From: Flavobacteriaceae bacterium F08102
Lineage (GTDB): Bacteria; Bacteroidota; Bacteroidia; Flavobacteriales; Flavobacteriaceae
Reading direction: 5' to 3'
NCBI GenBank assembly: GCA_023015935.1
Contig: JALKAY010000006.1
Location: forward strand, 1-64,000
DNA: 64,000 nucleotides
Position numbers and translations under genes: made by a program. Positions 1 through 8,869 of the stretch are shown in pieces (the first letter of the stretch is position 1; each line of letters starts with the position of its first letter). A model generated the notes under the pieces. It was not told where the DNA came from. It worked only from the letters and a program-made list of their open reading frames with translations, and made no database searches.

Positions 1-85
1 GACCACCTGAGAGGCATAGTAGGTCGATTTAACCCGTCAAAAAAAACAGAATTAAGTAGTCAATAAAATTACAGCCTCGCTTAAA

Positions 86-125
86 CCCACTAAAAACAAG
101 TCAATAATTAGTTGTTTTTGGGGGT
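86..125 (-). terminator. Stem-loop downstream of the OLD-family gene
   Basis: AAAAACAA (92-99) pairs with TTGTTTTT (112-119) around a 12-nt loop. The stem can extend outward through the CCCACT/GGGGGT flanks with one wobble and one mismatch. It lies 30-70 bp beyond the OLD stop codon, where a minus-strand terminator would sit, but there is no clean U-tract. It could instead be a folded recombination-type element at the edge of the cassette. Confidence 0.35.
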
Positions 126-136
126 TGTGCAACGAT

Positions 137-152
137 TACCATTGTTGTAAGC
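137..152 (+). repeat. Left copy of an inverted repeat flanking the OLD gene
   Basis: TACCATTGTTGTAAGC here matches, in inverted orientation and at 14 of 16 positions, the element at 1892-1907 (GCTTACAACTATTGTA). The two copies sit just outside the stop and start codons of the OLD-family gene and enclose nothing else. Confidence 0.5.
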
Positions 153-157
153 TGTGT

Positions 158-1867
158 TTATATTGATTTTATTCTTTTTGTTATATCACTTAAATTATTC
201 AACGATTCTTTTGATAAATTCTTGACGAAATCTTTTTGGTTGTTTTTGTAATCATAAAATAGAAATCCTAAAGCTCTTTTTGGGTCTTCTGATTTTGTTA
301 TTTTTAATAAGTTTTCAGTGTCTTTAGAGCATAAATAATCTTCTAACAAATATTTTGATTCATCAGATTTGTATATATGTAAATGATTTGAGATTTGTTC
401 TCCAAATTCTTTAATATATTTTTTCTTTGCAGCAATTCCAGCCTTGTCATTATCTAAAAATATAACAAAATTCTCTGAGAAAGGAATAGCAATACTTATT
501 AAGGTCGAAGATTGACTTGCTCCAGAACTTGGAATTATTTTAATGTCTTTAGCAATAAGGTTGGTGTGTTTTTGAATGATACTCAATAAATAATAATCCG
601 TTATTCCTTCTGTAATTACTATTTTTCCAATAAAATCGTGAGCGAAATTTAGTTGTAATGCTTGATAAATTGGACTTAAAGCCCCTTTGTTTTTGGTGCT
701 TTTGTAATTACCGTAATTTTGTAAAGTGATTTGAGAACTTTTCTTTTCGGCAATCTTTATACTTCCTAGTTTTATGACATCAGGATTAAGTAGGTATTGT
801 GAATGTGTGCAATAAATGATTATATTTTTTTTAGATACAGTTTGTAATTCGTTGAGAAGTTCGCTTTGAGCGGAAGAATGAAGATATGAACCAGGTTCGT
901 CTAATAGAAAAATTGAATTTTCTAATTTTCCTTTATAATTTGGATTAAATTTTAGTTTAATCATATAATTGAAAAACCATTGAAATCCTTTACTTCTTTC
1001 ACTAATATCAAATGTTCTTTTTTTATCCTTATGTGATTTGTCTTTTACTTTAAACTTAAAAGTATTTTCGTGATTTACAATTACTAATTCTAATTTATCA
1101 CTATCATCTGCAAATGATTTTCCGCTTTTCTTGATGCGTTTCCATTCTTTGATAATTTCTTTATTTAGCGTGTCCTCAACGTCAGATAGAATATCATCTT
1201 TAGTATCCTCATCTTCAAATTTCAAATAGGAAATTAAATGATTTTCATTTTCAGATTCTCCAATACCTTCTGTGTCTGCTCGTTTAAATATTTCTTGTAT
1301 TATTTCTTTCCATTCTCTGTCTTTTCCTCGTCCTAGATTTGTAGTATTTCTATAATCTGCTGGAAATTCAATTTCTTCAGGAACTCTATCTGCAAAATCA
1401 TCAAAATAAAGTATGTATGGTAGGTTTGAAACAAGATACTTTGTGATTTTATCTAATGTCTTTTCTTGCGTCCCGTCAATTACGCAAGAATAATTTTTAT
1501 CGGGGTTTGATAGGTGTCTTGTTAGTGTAAAATCAAATTTTTCGTTGATTTTAGATAGAATTTTATAATCTTCAGAATCAGTTTTTAAATTTAGTTTTTC
1601 AATGAATTTTTTAACTTCATTTTTGTCAAGATTAATCGTTGCACTAATTGAGCATTTTTGAGTTCCAATAGTATACTTGTTTTTAAACTCTAAATGTTCT
1701 CCTCGATTAATTTTATCTCTTGTTCTGTCAAATGCTAATATTGCTTTTAGTACAGAAGTTTTTCCTGCTTCATTTATTCCAATGATAGGGTTTATTGAGA
1801 AATTCAATTTAAAATTTATTTCCTCAATTGCTCGATAATTGTTAATCTTAAAGTTAGTTATCTTCAT
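158..1867 (-). CDS. OLD-family endonuclease: ABC-type ATPase with TOPRIM nuclease domain
   Basis: A 569-aa protein with an N-terminal SMC/ABC-like ATPase. The Walker A box is GINEAGKT at residues 30-37, Walker B is IFLLDEP at 319-325, a signature-like SERSKGFQW lies near 289, and the H-loop histidine (IYCTHS) is about 355. A C-terminal TOPRIM domain follows, with the acidic glutamate in VITEGITD (E420) and the DxD pair in FLDNDKAG (D472, D474). This domain order defines the OLD (overcoming lysogenisation defect) nucleases, which include GajA of the Gabija defence system, of similar length. No UvrD-like GajB partner is visible: the next gene on this side is polyprenyl synthase, and the 157 bp left before the window edge hold no gene. 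A single-gene (class 1) OLD is the simplest reading. An anti-phage role is inferred from the family. The flanking inverted repeats suggest acquisition as a cassette. Confidence 0.85.
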   Translation of the reverse strand: MKITNFKINNYRAIEEINFKLNFSINPIIGINEAGKTSVLKAILAFDRTRDKINRGEHLEFKNKYTIGTQKCSISATINLDKNEVKKFIEKLNLKTDSEDYKILSKINEKFDFTLTRHLSNPDKNYSCVIDGTQEKTLDKITKYLVSNLPYILYFDDFADRVPEEIEFPADYRNTTNLGRGKDREWKEIIQEIFKRADTEGIGESENENHLISYLKFEDEDTKDDILSDVEDTLNKEIIKEWKRIKKSGKSFADDSDKLELVIVNHENTFKFKVKDKSHKDKKRTFDISERSKGFQWFFNYMIKLKFNPNYKGKLENSIFLLDEPGSYLHSSAQSELLNELQTVSKKNIIIYCTHSQYLLNPDVIKLGSIKIAEKKSSQITLQNYGNYKSTKNKGALSPIYQALQLNFAHDFIGKIVITEGITDYYLLSIIQKHTNLIAKDIKIIPSSGASQSSTLISIAIPFSENFVIFLDNDKAGIAAKKKYIKEFGEQISNHLHIYKSDESKYLLEDYLCSKDTENLLKITKSEDPKRALGFLFYDYKNNQKDFVKNLSKESLNNLSDITKRIKSI

Positions 1868-1891
1868 TTATAGTGCGATTTTTTTGACATT

Positions 1892-1907
1892 GCTTACAAC
1901 TATTGTA
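1892..1907 (-). repeat. Right copy of an inverted repeat flanking the OLD gene
   Basis: GCTTACAACTATTGTA is the inverted partner of 137-152 (14/16 matches). It lies 25 bp upstream of the OLD start codon. Confidence 0.5.
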
Positions 1908-2026
1908 TATCAGTATTGCTTATATATTCTTTATGCAAGTTACTAAAATTTTGAAATTTAATCGATTACAACTCGCTATGATTATTGGGGGTGCTGAGGT
2001 TAGTTTTTTTTTGTTATACGATATTA

Positions 2027-2060
2027 GTCGTTTGTAAGCGTTTGTAGTCGTTTGTAAACG
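2027..2060. repeat. Three-copy tandem repeat with a 10-bp period
   Basis: TTTGTA is repeated three times at exactly 10-bp spacing (2031, 2041, 2051), each copy preceded by CG. The array lies between the end of the polyprenyl synthase gene and the OLD cassette. The period is about one helical turn. No function can be assigned. Confidence 0.55.
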
Positions 2061-2082
2061 GAATTTTATTAACGGTGAGCGA

Positions 2083-3060
2083 TTATATTTTTCGGTCAAT
2101 GACGTAGTTTACCATCATTTCAAGTGAGTTTTTATACGGGGAGCTAGGATAGCTATTGAGGATGTCCATAGCACGCTGTTGGTGCTCCTTCATTCGCGTT
2201 ATCGTATATTCTATACCACCGTTTTTTTTAACAAAAGCAATGACTTCTTTTACGCGTTTTTTATCACGATTTTTATTTTTAATTGAATTAATCAACCATT
2301 TTCGCTCTGACGAGGTACAGGTATTCAATACGTGAATTAAGGGTAAGGTCATTTTTTGTTCTTTAATGTCAATCCCTGTAGGTTTACCAATTTTGGCTTC
2401 AGAATAGTCAAAAAGATCATCCTTCATCTGGAAGGCAGTCCCAATAATAGATCCAAATTCACGCATTTTTTCAATTTCATCCGCGTCAGCATCTACAGAA
2501 GTTGCGCCAATAGCACAACATGCCCCAATCAAACTCGCAGTTTTTTGACGGATAATTTCAAAATAAACCTCCTCTGTAATATCTAATTTACGGGCTTTTT
2601 CTATTTGTAATAATTCTCCTTCACTCATTTCTCTTACCGCAACCGAAATGTGTTTTAGAATGTCAAAATCTTCATTATCAATCGAAAGTAATACGCCTTT
2701 TGAAAGGAGAAAATCGCCAACCAATACGGCTATTTTATTTTTCCATAAGGCATTAATCGAAAAAAAACCACGTCGTTGATTGCTGTCATCAACTACATCA
2801 TCGTGAACGAGCGTCGCCGTATGAATGAGCTCAATACAAGAAGCCCCTCGATAGCTACGCTCATTAACCTTGCCTTGAGAAACCATTTTTGCGACTAAAA
2901 AAACAAACATCGGACGCATTTGTTTTCCTTTGCGGCGGATAATAAAATGAGAAATCCTGTTGAGTAAGGGGACTTTTGAAATCATAGCCGCCTTGAACTT
3001 TGATTCAAAGCTTTCCATTTCTTCTTTGATAGGGAGTTTTATTTGTTCTACGATTTTCAT
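2083..3060 (-). CDS. Long-chain trans-polyprenyl diphosphate synthase
   Basis: A 325-aa soluble enzyme that condenses isopentenyl diphosphate onto an allylic primer. It would supply the side chain of menaquinone. Both aspartate-rich motifs are present: DDVVDD at residues 87-92 and DDLFD at 214-218, which bind the Mg2+-diphosphates. The residue five before the first motif is Ala (TATLVHDD), a small residue of the kind that permits long products in this family, so an octaprenyl-type synthase (IspB-like) is more likely than an FPP or GGPP synthase. Exact chain length cannot be read from the sequence. It starts 16 bp after the glnS stop codon on the same strand, so the two are probably co-transcribed. 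Confidence 0.9.
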   Translation of the reverse strand: MKIVEQIKLPIKEEMESFESKFKAAMISKVPLLNRISHFIIRRKGKQMRPMFVFLVAKMVSQGKVNERSYRGASCIELIHTATLVHDDVVDDSNQRRGFFSINALWKNKIAVLVGDFLLSKGVLLSIDNEDFDILKHISVAVREMSEGELLQIEKARKLDITEEVYFEIIRQKTASLIGACCAIGATSVDADADEIEKMREFGSIIGTAFQMKDDLFDYSEAKIGKPTGIDIKEQKMTLPLIHVLNTCTSSERKWLINSIKNKNRDKKRVKEVIAFVKKNGGIEYTITRMKEHQQRAMDILNSYPSSPYKNSLEMMVNYVIDRKI

Positions 3061-3076
3061 TCCTTATCTACACCAG

Positions 3077-5185
3077 TTAAAATTCGGTTAATCGGGCTAA
3101 AATATGTGTGTTTTTATCTTCTACTGCCATCTTTTTTAGCAGCGTTTCATGGGCTTTTTTGAGACTCGGATTTCTTCCAATAAAATCAACAGCTTGAAAC
3201 CGTACATATGAATTTTTCATTAACAAGGCTTTCCCTAATAATGTGTTTAGAACTTCCTTGTGCGATGCTATATCGCCTTCTGACAATTGAAAACTGTTTA
3301 AGGTCATTAAATACCCTAAATACTCTTTGTTGCTCTGAGCAGTTGCGAGTAGCGGAACAAGCTGTTCAAGGGTAATCGTTGCAGCAGCTTCTTGGAGCTG
3401 TTTGGTCAGTGCATTGCGTTCTTCATCTTCCCTTGCCTTTAAATATTTTCCCGCAGCAGTCATTACCATAGGCATTGAATTGATCGTTGATGGCGTTTCT
3501 TTTTTGTTTTCAATTTTTGCCCAACTATCGGTTAAGGGTACGGTGCGATTAAAAACAAGTTTTTCTGGAGTACTATCGGTGTCAATATTAAAATACCCGA
3601 GTCGTTGGAACTGAAAGTTTGATTCTGGCTTCGCATTTTTTAAACTAGGCTCTACGTAGGCCTCTGGAATTATTTTAAGTGAGTTTGGATTGATAAACTC
3701 TTTAAAATCTTTATCCTTATGGCTGTCGGGCGCCTCATCAATAAATAGGCGATCGTACAAGCGCACTTCAGCCTTAATTGCGTGCGGAATTGAGACCCAA
3801 TGAAGTGTGCCTTTTACTTTGCGCTTACTCTCTGGAGTCCCAGAACCACTTTTTGTTAAAGGATCATAACTACAGTGAATTTCAATAATTTCACCCGAAT
3901 CATCCTTTATCACTGATTCTGCTTTAATAATATAGGCATTTTTAAGGCGGACTTCTTTACCTAATGTAAGTCTAAAAAAACGTTTGTTGGCGACTTCCCT
4001 AAAGTCTTCTCTTTCGATATACAGCTCCCTTGAAAAAGGCACTTTTCTATGTCCTGACTTTTCATCTTCCGGGTTGTTTTCGGCAACAAGCCATTCTTCT
4101 TTTCCTTCAGGATAATTGGTTATAACAACTTTTACCGGGTTTAATACCGCCATGACTCTAGGCGCTGTTTTGTTGAGATCATCTTTAACACAAAATTCTA
4201 ATAGTGAAACATCGGTGACATTATCACGCTTTGATATACCAGAGATTTCACTAAATTTTCGAATAGAGTTCGGGGTGTATCCTCTTCGTCTCAATCCAGA
4301 AATAGTAGGCATTCTCGGATCATCCCACCCCGTTACATATCCACCTTCTACCAATTCGAGTAATTTTCGTTTACTCATTACAGTATAACTCAAGTTGCGA
4401 CGTGCAAATTCTCGCTGAATTGGACGGATATTGGGTTTTTCATATACTTGGTCTAAGAACCAGTCGTACAATTCACGGTGACTCTTAAATTCTAAAGTGC
4501 AAAAAGAATGTGAAACTTGTTCGATATAATCAGATTCTCCATGTGTCCAATCGTACATAGGATAAATGTGCCAACGTGTTCCTGTGCGATGATGTTTTTT
4601 GTTTAATATACGGTACATTATGGGGTCACGCATATGCATATTGGGAGAATGCATGTCAATTTTAGCACGAAGCACATGTGATCCTTCAGCGAAAGCACCA
4701 GCCTTCATCTGTTCAAAAAGGGCTAGATTTTCTTCGACGGAACGATCTCGATAAGGGCTATTGCTCCCTACCGAAGTAGGTGTGCCTTTTTGTGCAGCAA
4801 TTTGTTCCGAAGTTTGATCGTCTACATAGGCTTTTCCCGCTTTAATTAATTCGATGGCCCAGTCATAGAGTTGGTCAAAGTAATCTGACGAATACAATTC
4901 TTTATCCCAATGAAAACCTAGCCATTTAATGTCACGTTTAATAGCGTCTACATAGGCTTGCTCTTCCTTGGCTGGATTGGTGTCGTCAAAACGCAAATTA
5001 ACGGGCGCGCCATACTGCTCTCCTAATCCAAAATTTAAACAAATTGAGGCAGCATGGCCTATGTGTAAATAACCATTTGGTTCTGGAGGGAACCTGAATC
5101 GAAGGCTGCTTTTAGCTAGGCCTTTTGCCAAATCGTCCGCTACAATTTGTTCAATAAAATTAAGGGATTTTTTCTCCTCGGTCAT
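3077..5185 (-). CDS. glnS: Glutaminyl-tRNA synthetase with C-terminal extension
   Basis: Class I aminoacyl-tRNA synthetase charging tRNA-Gln. The HIGH signature is at residues 41-44 of the 702-aa product (GYLHIGHA) and the KMSKS-type loop reads VMSK near 269-272. The reading frame stays open upstream to 5269, but the ATG at 5185 (MTEEKKSL) gives a normal GlnRS N-terminus, and a TATTTTTG box at 5210-5217 lies just before it. The catalytic and anticodon-binding parts end near residue 557, about the length of the E. coli enzyme. Some 145 more residues follow, rich in Leu, Ala, Glu and Lys and predicted helical. I could not assign this tail, although C-terminal YqeY-type appendages are known on some GlnRS. 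The downstream neighbour is polyprenyl synthase. Confidence 0.95.
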   Translation of the reverse strand: MTEEKKSLNFIEQIVADDLAKGLAKSSLRFRFPPEPNGYLHIGHAASICLNFGLGEQYGAPVNLRFDDTNPAKEEQAYVDAIKRDIKWLGFHWDKELYSSDYFDQLYDWAIELIKAGKAYVDDQTSEQIAAQKGTPTSVGSNSPYRDRSVEENLALFEQMKAGAFAEGSHVLRAKIDMHSPNMHMRDPIMYRILNKKHHRTGTRWHIYPMYDWTHGESDYIEQVSHSFCTLEFKSHRELYDWFLDQVYEKPNIRPIQREFARRNLSYTVMSKRKLLELVEGGYVTGWDDPRMPTISGLRRRGYTPNSIRKFSEISGISKRDNVTDVSLLEFCVKDDLNKTAPRVMAVLNPVKVVITNYPEGKEEWLVAENNPEDEKSGHRKVPFSRELYIEREDFREVANKRFFRLTLGKEVRLKNAYIIKAESVIKDDSGEIIEIHCSYDPLTKSGSGTPESKRKVKGTLHWVSIPHAIKAEVRLYDRLFIDEAPDSHKDKDFKEFINPNSLKIIPEAYVEPSLKNAKPESNFQFQRLGYFNIDTDSTPEKLVFNRTVPLTDSWAKIENKKETPSTINSMPMVMTAAGKYLKAREDEERNALTKQLQEAAATITLEQLVPLLATAQSNKEYLGYLMTLNSFQLSEGDIASHKEVLNTLLGKALLMKNSYVRFQAVDFIGRNPSLKKAHETLLKKMAVEDKNTHILARLTEF

Positions 5186-5209
5186 AGGTATATGATTACA
5201 AATTGCCAA

Positions 5210-5217
5210 CAAAAATA
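5210..5217 (-). promoter_or_regulatory. Possible -7 box for glnS
   Basis: On the minus strand the sequence reads TATTTTTG, fitting the Bacteroidota TAnnTTTG -7 consensus, about 25 bp before the chosen glnS ATG. No clear TTG -33 element is found at the expected distance. Confidence 0.35.
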
Positions 5218-5456
5218 CATAAAATATTATTAGGGAAGCGCGGGGTTTGTAGATAGATAAATGATGCATTTACCGATGTTTTTTTCCAATTTTATGAAAA
5301 CTATATTTTTTTGCTGCTCCTCTTTGTGAAGTCTTGATTAGCAGGGTATTACTGTGTGGGTGTTGATGTGATTCTTGTTTTATGTAGAAAAATGATGGGT
5401 CAGAAACCTAAATCGCGTATTTTTATATCAAAATATCTAAACTAAAGTAAATCAGT

Positions 5457-5954
5457 ATGAAAACATGGAGTCTTATTTTGTGTCTGGTAGTATCCAGTAC
5501 AGGTATGTTTGCTCAACAGGCAACAAAAGCGGAAGAAAAAAAATTGTATGATCCAAGTGCAGATGCGAAAGTTCAAATTGCAGAAGCGGTTCAACAAGCA
5601 AAGAAAGAAGGAAAGCACGTTCTATTACAAATGGGAGGTAATTGGTGTGGATGGTGTATTTTGTTCGATAAAAAAGTAAATGCCGAACCGGCATTGAAAA
5701 AAATATTAGACGCGAATTATGTGTCGGTTCATATCAATTATAGCCCTGAAAATAAAAATGAAGAAGTCTTTGAATCGCTTGGCTATCCGCAGCGTTTTGG
5801 ATTTCCAGTATTTGTGGTTTTGGATGGTGATGGCAATCGGTTACACACCCAGGATAGTGCGTTGTTAGAAGAGGGGAAAGGACATGACACAAAAAAAGTA
5901 ATGAGCTTTTTTAGAAATTGGACGCCAAAGGCGCTCGAAAAACCATCGTACTAA
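5457..5954 (+). CDS. Secreted thioredoxin-family protein
   Basis: A 165-aa protein with a Sec signal peptide (residues 1-20, ending in a typical flavobacterial FAQQ cleavage region). It is followed by a thioredoxin-like fold whose active site is WCGWC, with cysteines 64 and 67. The segment EGKHVLLQMGGNWC resembles the periplasmic thioredoxin-like proteins of the DsbD-C/thioredoxin_7 type. It probably acts as a thiol-disulfide reductase in the periplasm; the substrate is unknown. No operon partner is evident: the upstream gene is divergent and the next downstream sequence is a pseudogene. Confidence 0.8.
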   Translation: MKTWSLILCLVVSSTGMFAQQATKAEEKKLYDPSADAKVQIAEAVQQAKKEGKHVLLQMGGNWCGWCILFDKKVNAEPALKKILDANYVSVHINYSPENKNEEVFESLGYPQRFGFPVFVVLDGDGNRLHTQDSALLEEGKGHDTKKVMSFFRNWTPKALEKPSY

Positions 5955-6207
5955 CATTGTTGAGACGCCTCATCGATGGGTATAGTACATTGCATCTTTA
6001 TTGCTTTTTCCTTCGGTAGATGGAAGCTCAAATGGTTCATTAAGATAGGTGTCTTTGCTTAAACACGGCCTTGTTCAGTTGGAATATTTTTGATAGAATA
6101 AGAGGCAATTGAACAGTGAGAATGCGAGCATTTAGAAAACTGGAAGTAGAAAAAACGTATCTTCGTAGCTATACGTAATGACGTATGCATAAAAGAAAGC
6201 GGCCAAA

Positions 6208-6725
6208 ATGACCCTATATCTAAAATACAATCACACCAAAACCTATAGGGCGATCTTAAAGGAACAATTTGATAAATTAAGCCTTGATTTTGAATTGTAT
6301 GGGTTTGGTGAGGTCATTCTTAAAAATTCGTTGAGTTTCGTTCAACAGGAAGCTTTAGCTACCTATGTATCAGCTCCGTTTAATATTAAATTTTCCTTAA
6401 TTGAGCCGGGCGGAATTTCAACAGCGTTTATGAAGGATACTGTTGAAAAGATGAGCAGCGAACAAAGGAAAATAATAATTGATGAATACGCTTCAATTTT
6501 TCAGAAATACATGGAAGGTGCTCAAGATTGAGCTACCGATAAAGAAGTTTCCATTTATCAAACAGGTAACGAAGTCGCACAAGTGGTGTTAAAAACCGTT
6601 TAAAGTGAACAACCTCCTTTTCGCAGAAGAACTTCAGAATGGCAGAAAATTTAGCAAACTATAAAACCAGAGCTGATCCGGATGGATCTAAATTAATAGC
6701 GCAAGTAAAGAACTATTTTTTATAA
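6208..6725 (+). pseudogene. Decayed fusion: AraC-type regulator N-terminus joined to short-chain dehydrogenase C-terminus
   Basis: The first ~45 codons (MTLYLKYN... through LYGFGEVILKNSLSF) resemble the conserved N-terminus of a family of Bacteroidota AraC-type regulators that begin MTLYIKYM. From about codon 47 the frame changes character to a short-chain dehydrogenase C-terminal half (ALATYVSAPFNIKFSLIEPGG). The frame then meets TGA at 6529-6531 and TAA at 6601-6603, with clearly SDR-like sequence between them (QTGNEVAQVVLKTV). Near 6640 a frameshift leads into the expected SDR tail (NYKTRADPDGSKL), ending at a TAA near 6725. No helix-turn-helix and no Rossmann glycine motif survive. The simplest history is deletion between two adjacent genes followed by decay. 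The AraC assignment rests on the start motif alone and is less certain than the SDR part. Confidence 0.7.
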
Positions 6726-6955
6726 GAAAGTTCGTGTATTCAGACCTATGAACTGTTGTGCGCTTGGAGCTGTCATTCTTTGAATTAACCGCAGGTTGAT
6801 GTGAAATTTGAAGAGTTCAATACACAAAGGGTGTTCAATAGTTCTTATATTTGTGATGGTGGAATGTGCAATGGATTAGGAACATTGAGCATAAACTGAA
6901 TCGCGGTTTTTTAGTAACGATTTCCGCGTGTAAATGAATTAATAAACGAACAAAC

Positions 6956-7690
6956 ATGGTTAAAAATATAAATTTAGCGGTACTTATCGACGGTGATAAT
7001 ATCCCCTCAACCCATATCAAAGAAATGATGGAAGAGATTGCAAAATATGGAAATCCTACCATCAAACGAATATATGGAGATTGGACCAGTCCTCACTTAA
7101 CACGATGGAAGCCGCTATTATTGCAGAATGCTATAACCCCTATTCAACAATACGCCTATACTACAGGAAAGAATGCGACCGACTCAGCAATGATTATCGA
7201 TGCAATGGATATTCTCTATTCTGAAAAAGTTCACGGATTTTGCCTCGTTTCAAGCGATAGTGATTTTACTAAACTAGCAACGCGATTGCGAGAAGCTGGG
7301 ATGCAAGTGATTGGTATAGGACAAAAGAAAACACCCAGCCCTTTTATTGTAGCCTGTGACAAGTTCATCTATATCGAAATTCTAAGAAAAGAAAATGAAA
7401 AGAAAGAAGATGTTAGTCAAAAGGATACGTCAAAAGTTAGTGTAGATAAACTTACACCAAAAGTGACCTCCTTAATCGCTGCAACAATAGCTGATTTATC
7501 CGATGAAGATGGTTGGGCATTTCTCGGAGATGTGGGAAGTTTACTTCAAAAAAAGCAACCAAATTTTGATTCGAGAAATTACGGATATGATAAATTAACT
7601 CCACTGATTAAAGCGATTGGAAAGTTCGAGATAGAACAACGAGAAAATCCAAAAAGTAAATACAAACTGATTTATGTCAAAAATAAATAA
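6956..7690 (+). CDS. NYN-domain (PIN-like) protein with C-terminal OST-HTH/LOTUS domain
   Basis: A 244-aa cytoplasmic protein. Residues 1-140 form a NYN domain of the LabA type: LIDGDN carries D12 and D14, followed by D76 (NATDSAM) and D101/D103 (VSSDSDF). These are the acidic positions that bind the metal in PIN-like nucleases. After a charged linker (about 143-168), residues 170-240 look like an OST-HTH/LOTUS winged helix, an RNA-binding module often paired with NYN domains. A role as an RNA-cleaving or RNA-processing enzyme is inferred from this architecture; no target can be named. It is a single gene preceded by the SDR/AraC remnant. Confidence 0.85.
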   Translation: MVKNINLAVLIDGDNIPSTHIKEMMEEIAKYGNPTIKRIYGDWTSPHLTRWKPLLLQNAITPIQQYAYTTGKNATDSAMIIDAMDILYSEKVHGFCLVSSDSDFTKLATRLREAGMQVIGIGQKKTPSPFIVACDKFIYIEILRKENEKKEDVSQKDTSKVSVDKLTPKVTSLIAATIADLSDEDGWAFLGDVGSLLQKKQPNFDSRNYGYDKLTPLIKAIGKFEIEQRENPKSKYKLIYVKNK

Positions 7691-7924
7691 GCAATAGTTA
7701 GGCTAAATCAGTCCTTCAAATTTTTTTTATAGGTGTATTATATGATGAAGGTTGAATCAGTTTATGTGACTGTATATAAGTAGATTACCTTGTGATATGG
7801 ATCGTTGAATTCCGATTTAATGTCGAGGAAATCGAATGAGCTACCTAAAAAAAATACTATCGGCATACGCAACGTGTCGCAAACCAGTCCATCCTCTTGG
7901 TAACGAATCTTAAAAAAATTAATA

Positions 7925-8542
7925 ATGAAAAAAATTTCCTTATTACTCTGTTTGCTATCAATGATTTTTATTTCAAGTTGTTCTTTAAACGACGATGAGG
8001 ATAGACAAGAAACGGTGCTATTAACTATTTATCCAGAAACAGGTATAGGCGCATATTTTATGTCGAACACTACCTACGGAGAGTTTTTGGTGTTTTCAGA
8101 AAATGGTGGTACTGCTAAATACTTGTTAAACAATGGTACAGCTAGTTTTGATGATTTTACCTATGAAAAGGGTACAAAATACACCGTAGAAGCTATTAAA
8201 ACATGGTTGGCAAACCCTCCCGCTGATGGTTCATTTATTCAGTATGACTATATGAGTACAATTTCATCAGAGAAGGTGGTGACAGAGGATAGTGAAGAGG
8301 AAATTACTATTGAGGTAGGACCAGAAATTGTGGACTTCATTCCAATGGAAGAAGATGAAGCTCGACAGGTGATGTTAATTAAAGAAGATGGAAACCCTAA
8401 TTCAATTCCGGTTGAAGAAATTGAGGGGTTTAATTATGAAGAGGGGCTTAAATATACCCTTTTAGTCAAAAAAGAAGTTCAAGCAGATCCTTATTTGGTA
8501 GCATATTCCTTTTTGGAATTAATTTCCATAGAGGAAAACTAA
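7925..8542 (+). CDS. Lipoprotein with two DUF4377-like repeats
   Basis: A 205-aa SPII lipoprotein (hydrophobic leader, lipobox ISSC, then an acidic stretch) placing it on the periplasmic face of the envelope. Two segments resemble each other and the DUF4377 family: about residues 75-120 (FTYEKGTKYTVEAIKTW...) and 160-203 (FNYEEGLKYTLLVKK...). Each has an F-x-YEKG/YEEG-x-KYT core followed by Ala-(Asn/Asp)-Pro and a terminal ISSE or ISIE. The function of this family is not established. The gene stands alone and its downstream region ends in a strong bidirectional hairpin. Confidence 0.65.
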   Translation: MKKISLLLCLLSMIFISSCSLNDDEDRQETVLLTIYPETGIGAYFMSNTTYGEFLVFSENGGTAKYLLNNGTASFDDFTYEKGTKYTVEAIKTWLANPPADGSFIQYDYMSTISSEKVVTEDSEEEITIEVGPEIVDFIPMEEDEARQVMLIKEDGNPNSIPVEEIEGFNYEEGLKYTLLVKKEVQADPYLVAYSFLELISIEEN

Positions 8543-8573
8543 TTGATAAAAATATAAAGCTCATTGTTTTGAT

Positions 8574-8595
8574 ACCTGTCAGGTACCTGACAGGT
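8574..8595. repeat. 22-bp perfect palindrome, copy 1
   Basis: ACCTGTCAGGT followed directly by its own reverse complement, a perfect 22-bp palindrome with an identical second copy at 22062-22083. It lies in the 327-bp gap after the DUF4377-like gene; apart from this and the terminator nothing else was recognised in that gap. Confidence 0.8.
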
Positions 8596-8802
8596 CTATA
8601 CATTAAAAACCTGTTAATCAGTAATTTAAAATTTTGCGCTCCGAAGAAGTTTAAAAAATGAGGTTCTTTTCTAAAGTGAGCGCTTATCTCTTAGAGTGCA
8701 TTAAACACATGTTGTACTAAAATGAATTTTTGGGTTTATCGAATGGGTGTTTAGCTGTATTTTTCTAAATTGGACGATTATTGAGGAGGTAAAAGATGAT
8801 AT

Positions 8803-8841
8803 AAAAAATTGCCATGTAAATTTATACATGGCAATTTTTTT
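8803..8841. terminator. Bidirectional rho-independent terminator
   Basis: A 16-bp stem (AATTGCCATGTA core pairing with TACATGGCAATT, extended by A and T runs on the outside) with a 6-nt loop. The A-run on the left and T-run on the right give a usable U-tract on both strands. It sits between convergent genes ending at 8542 (+) and 8870 (-). Confidence 0.85.
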
Positions 8842-8869
8842 ATTAAACTATCCTTTTATAACCCGCTCG

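Noticed and set aside
158-1867. Gabija defence system (GajA with GajB)
   Set aside because: Domain order and length suit GajA, but no UvrD-like helicase gene lies next to it within the window, and 157 bp of non-coding sequence follow the stop codon. A stand-alone OLD nuclease is safer; a partner beyond the window edge cannot be excluded.
5186-5269. 28-residue N-terminal extension of GlnRS
   Set aside because: The frame is open, but the extension is hydrophobic, unlike any GlnRS, and overlaps a likely -7 box at 5210-5217. The ATG at 5185 fits better.
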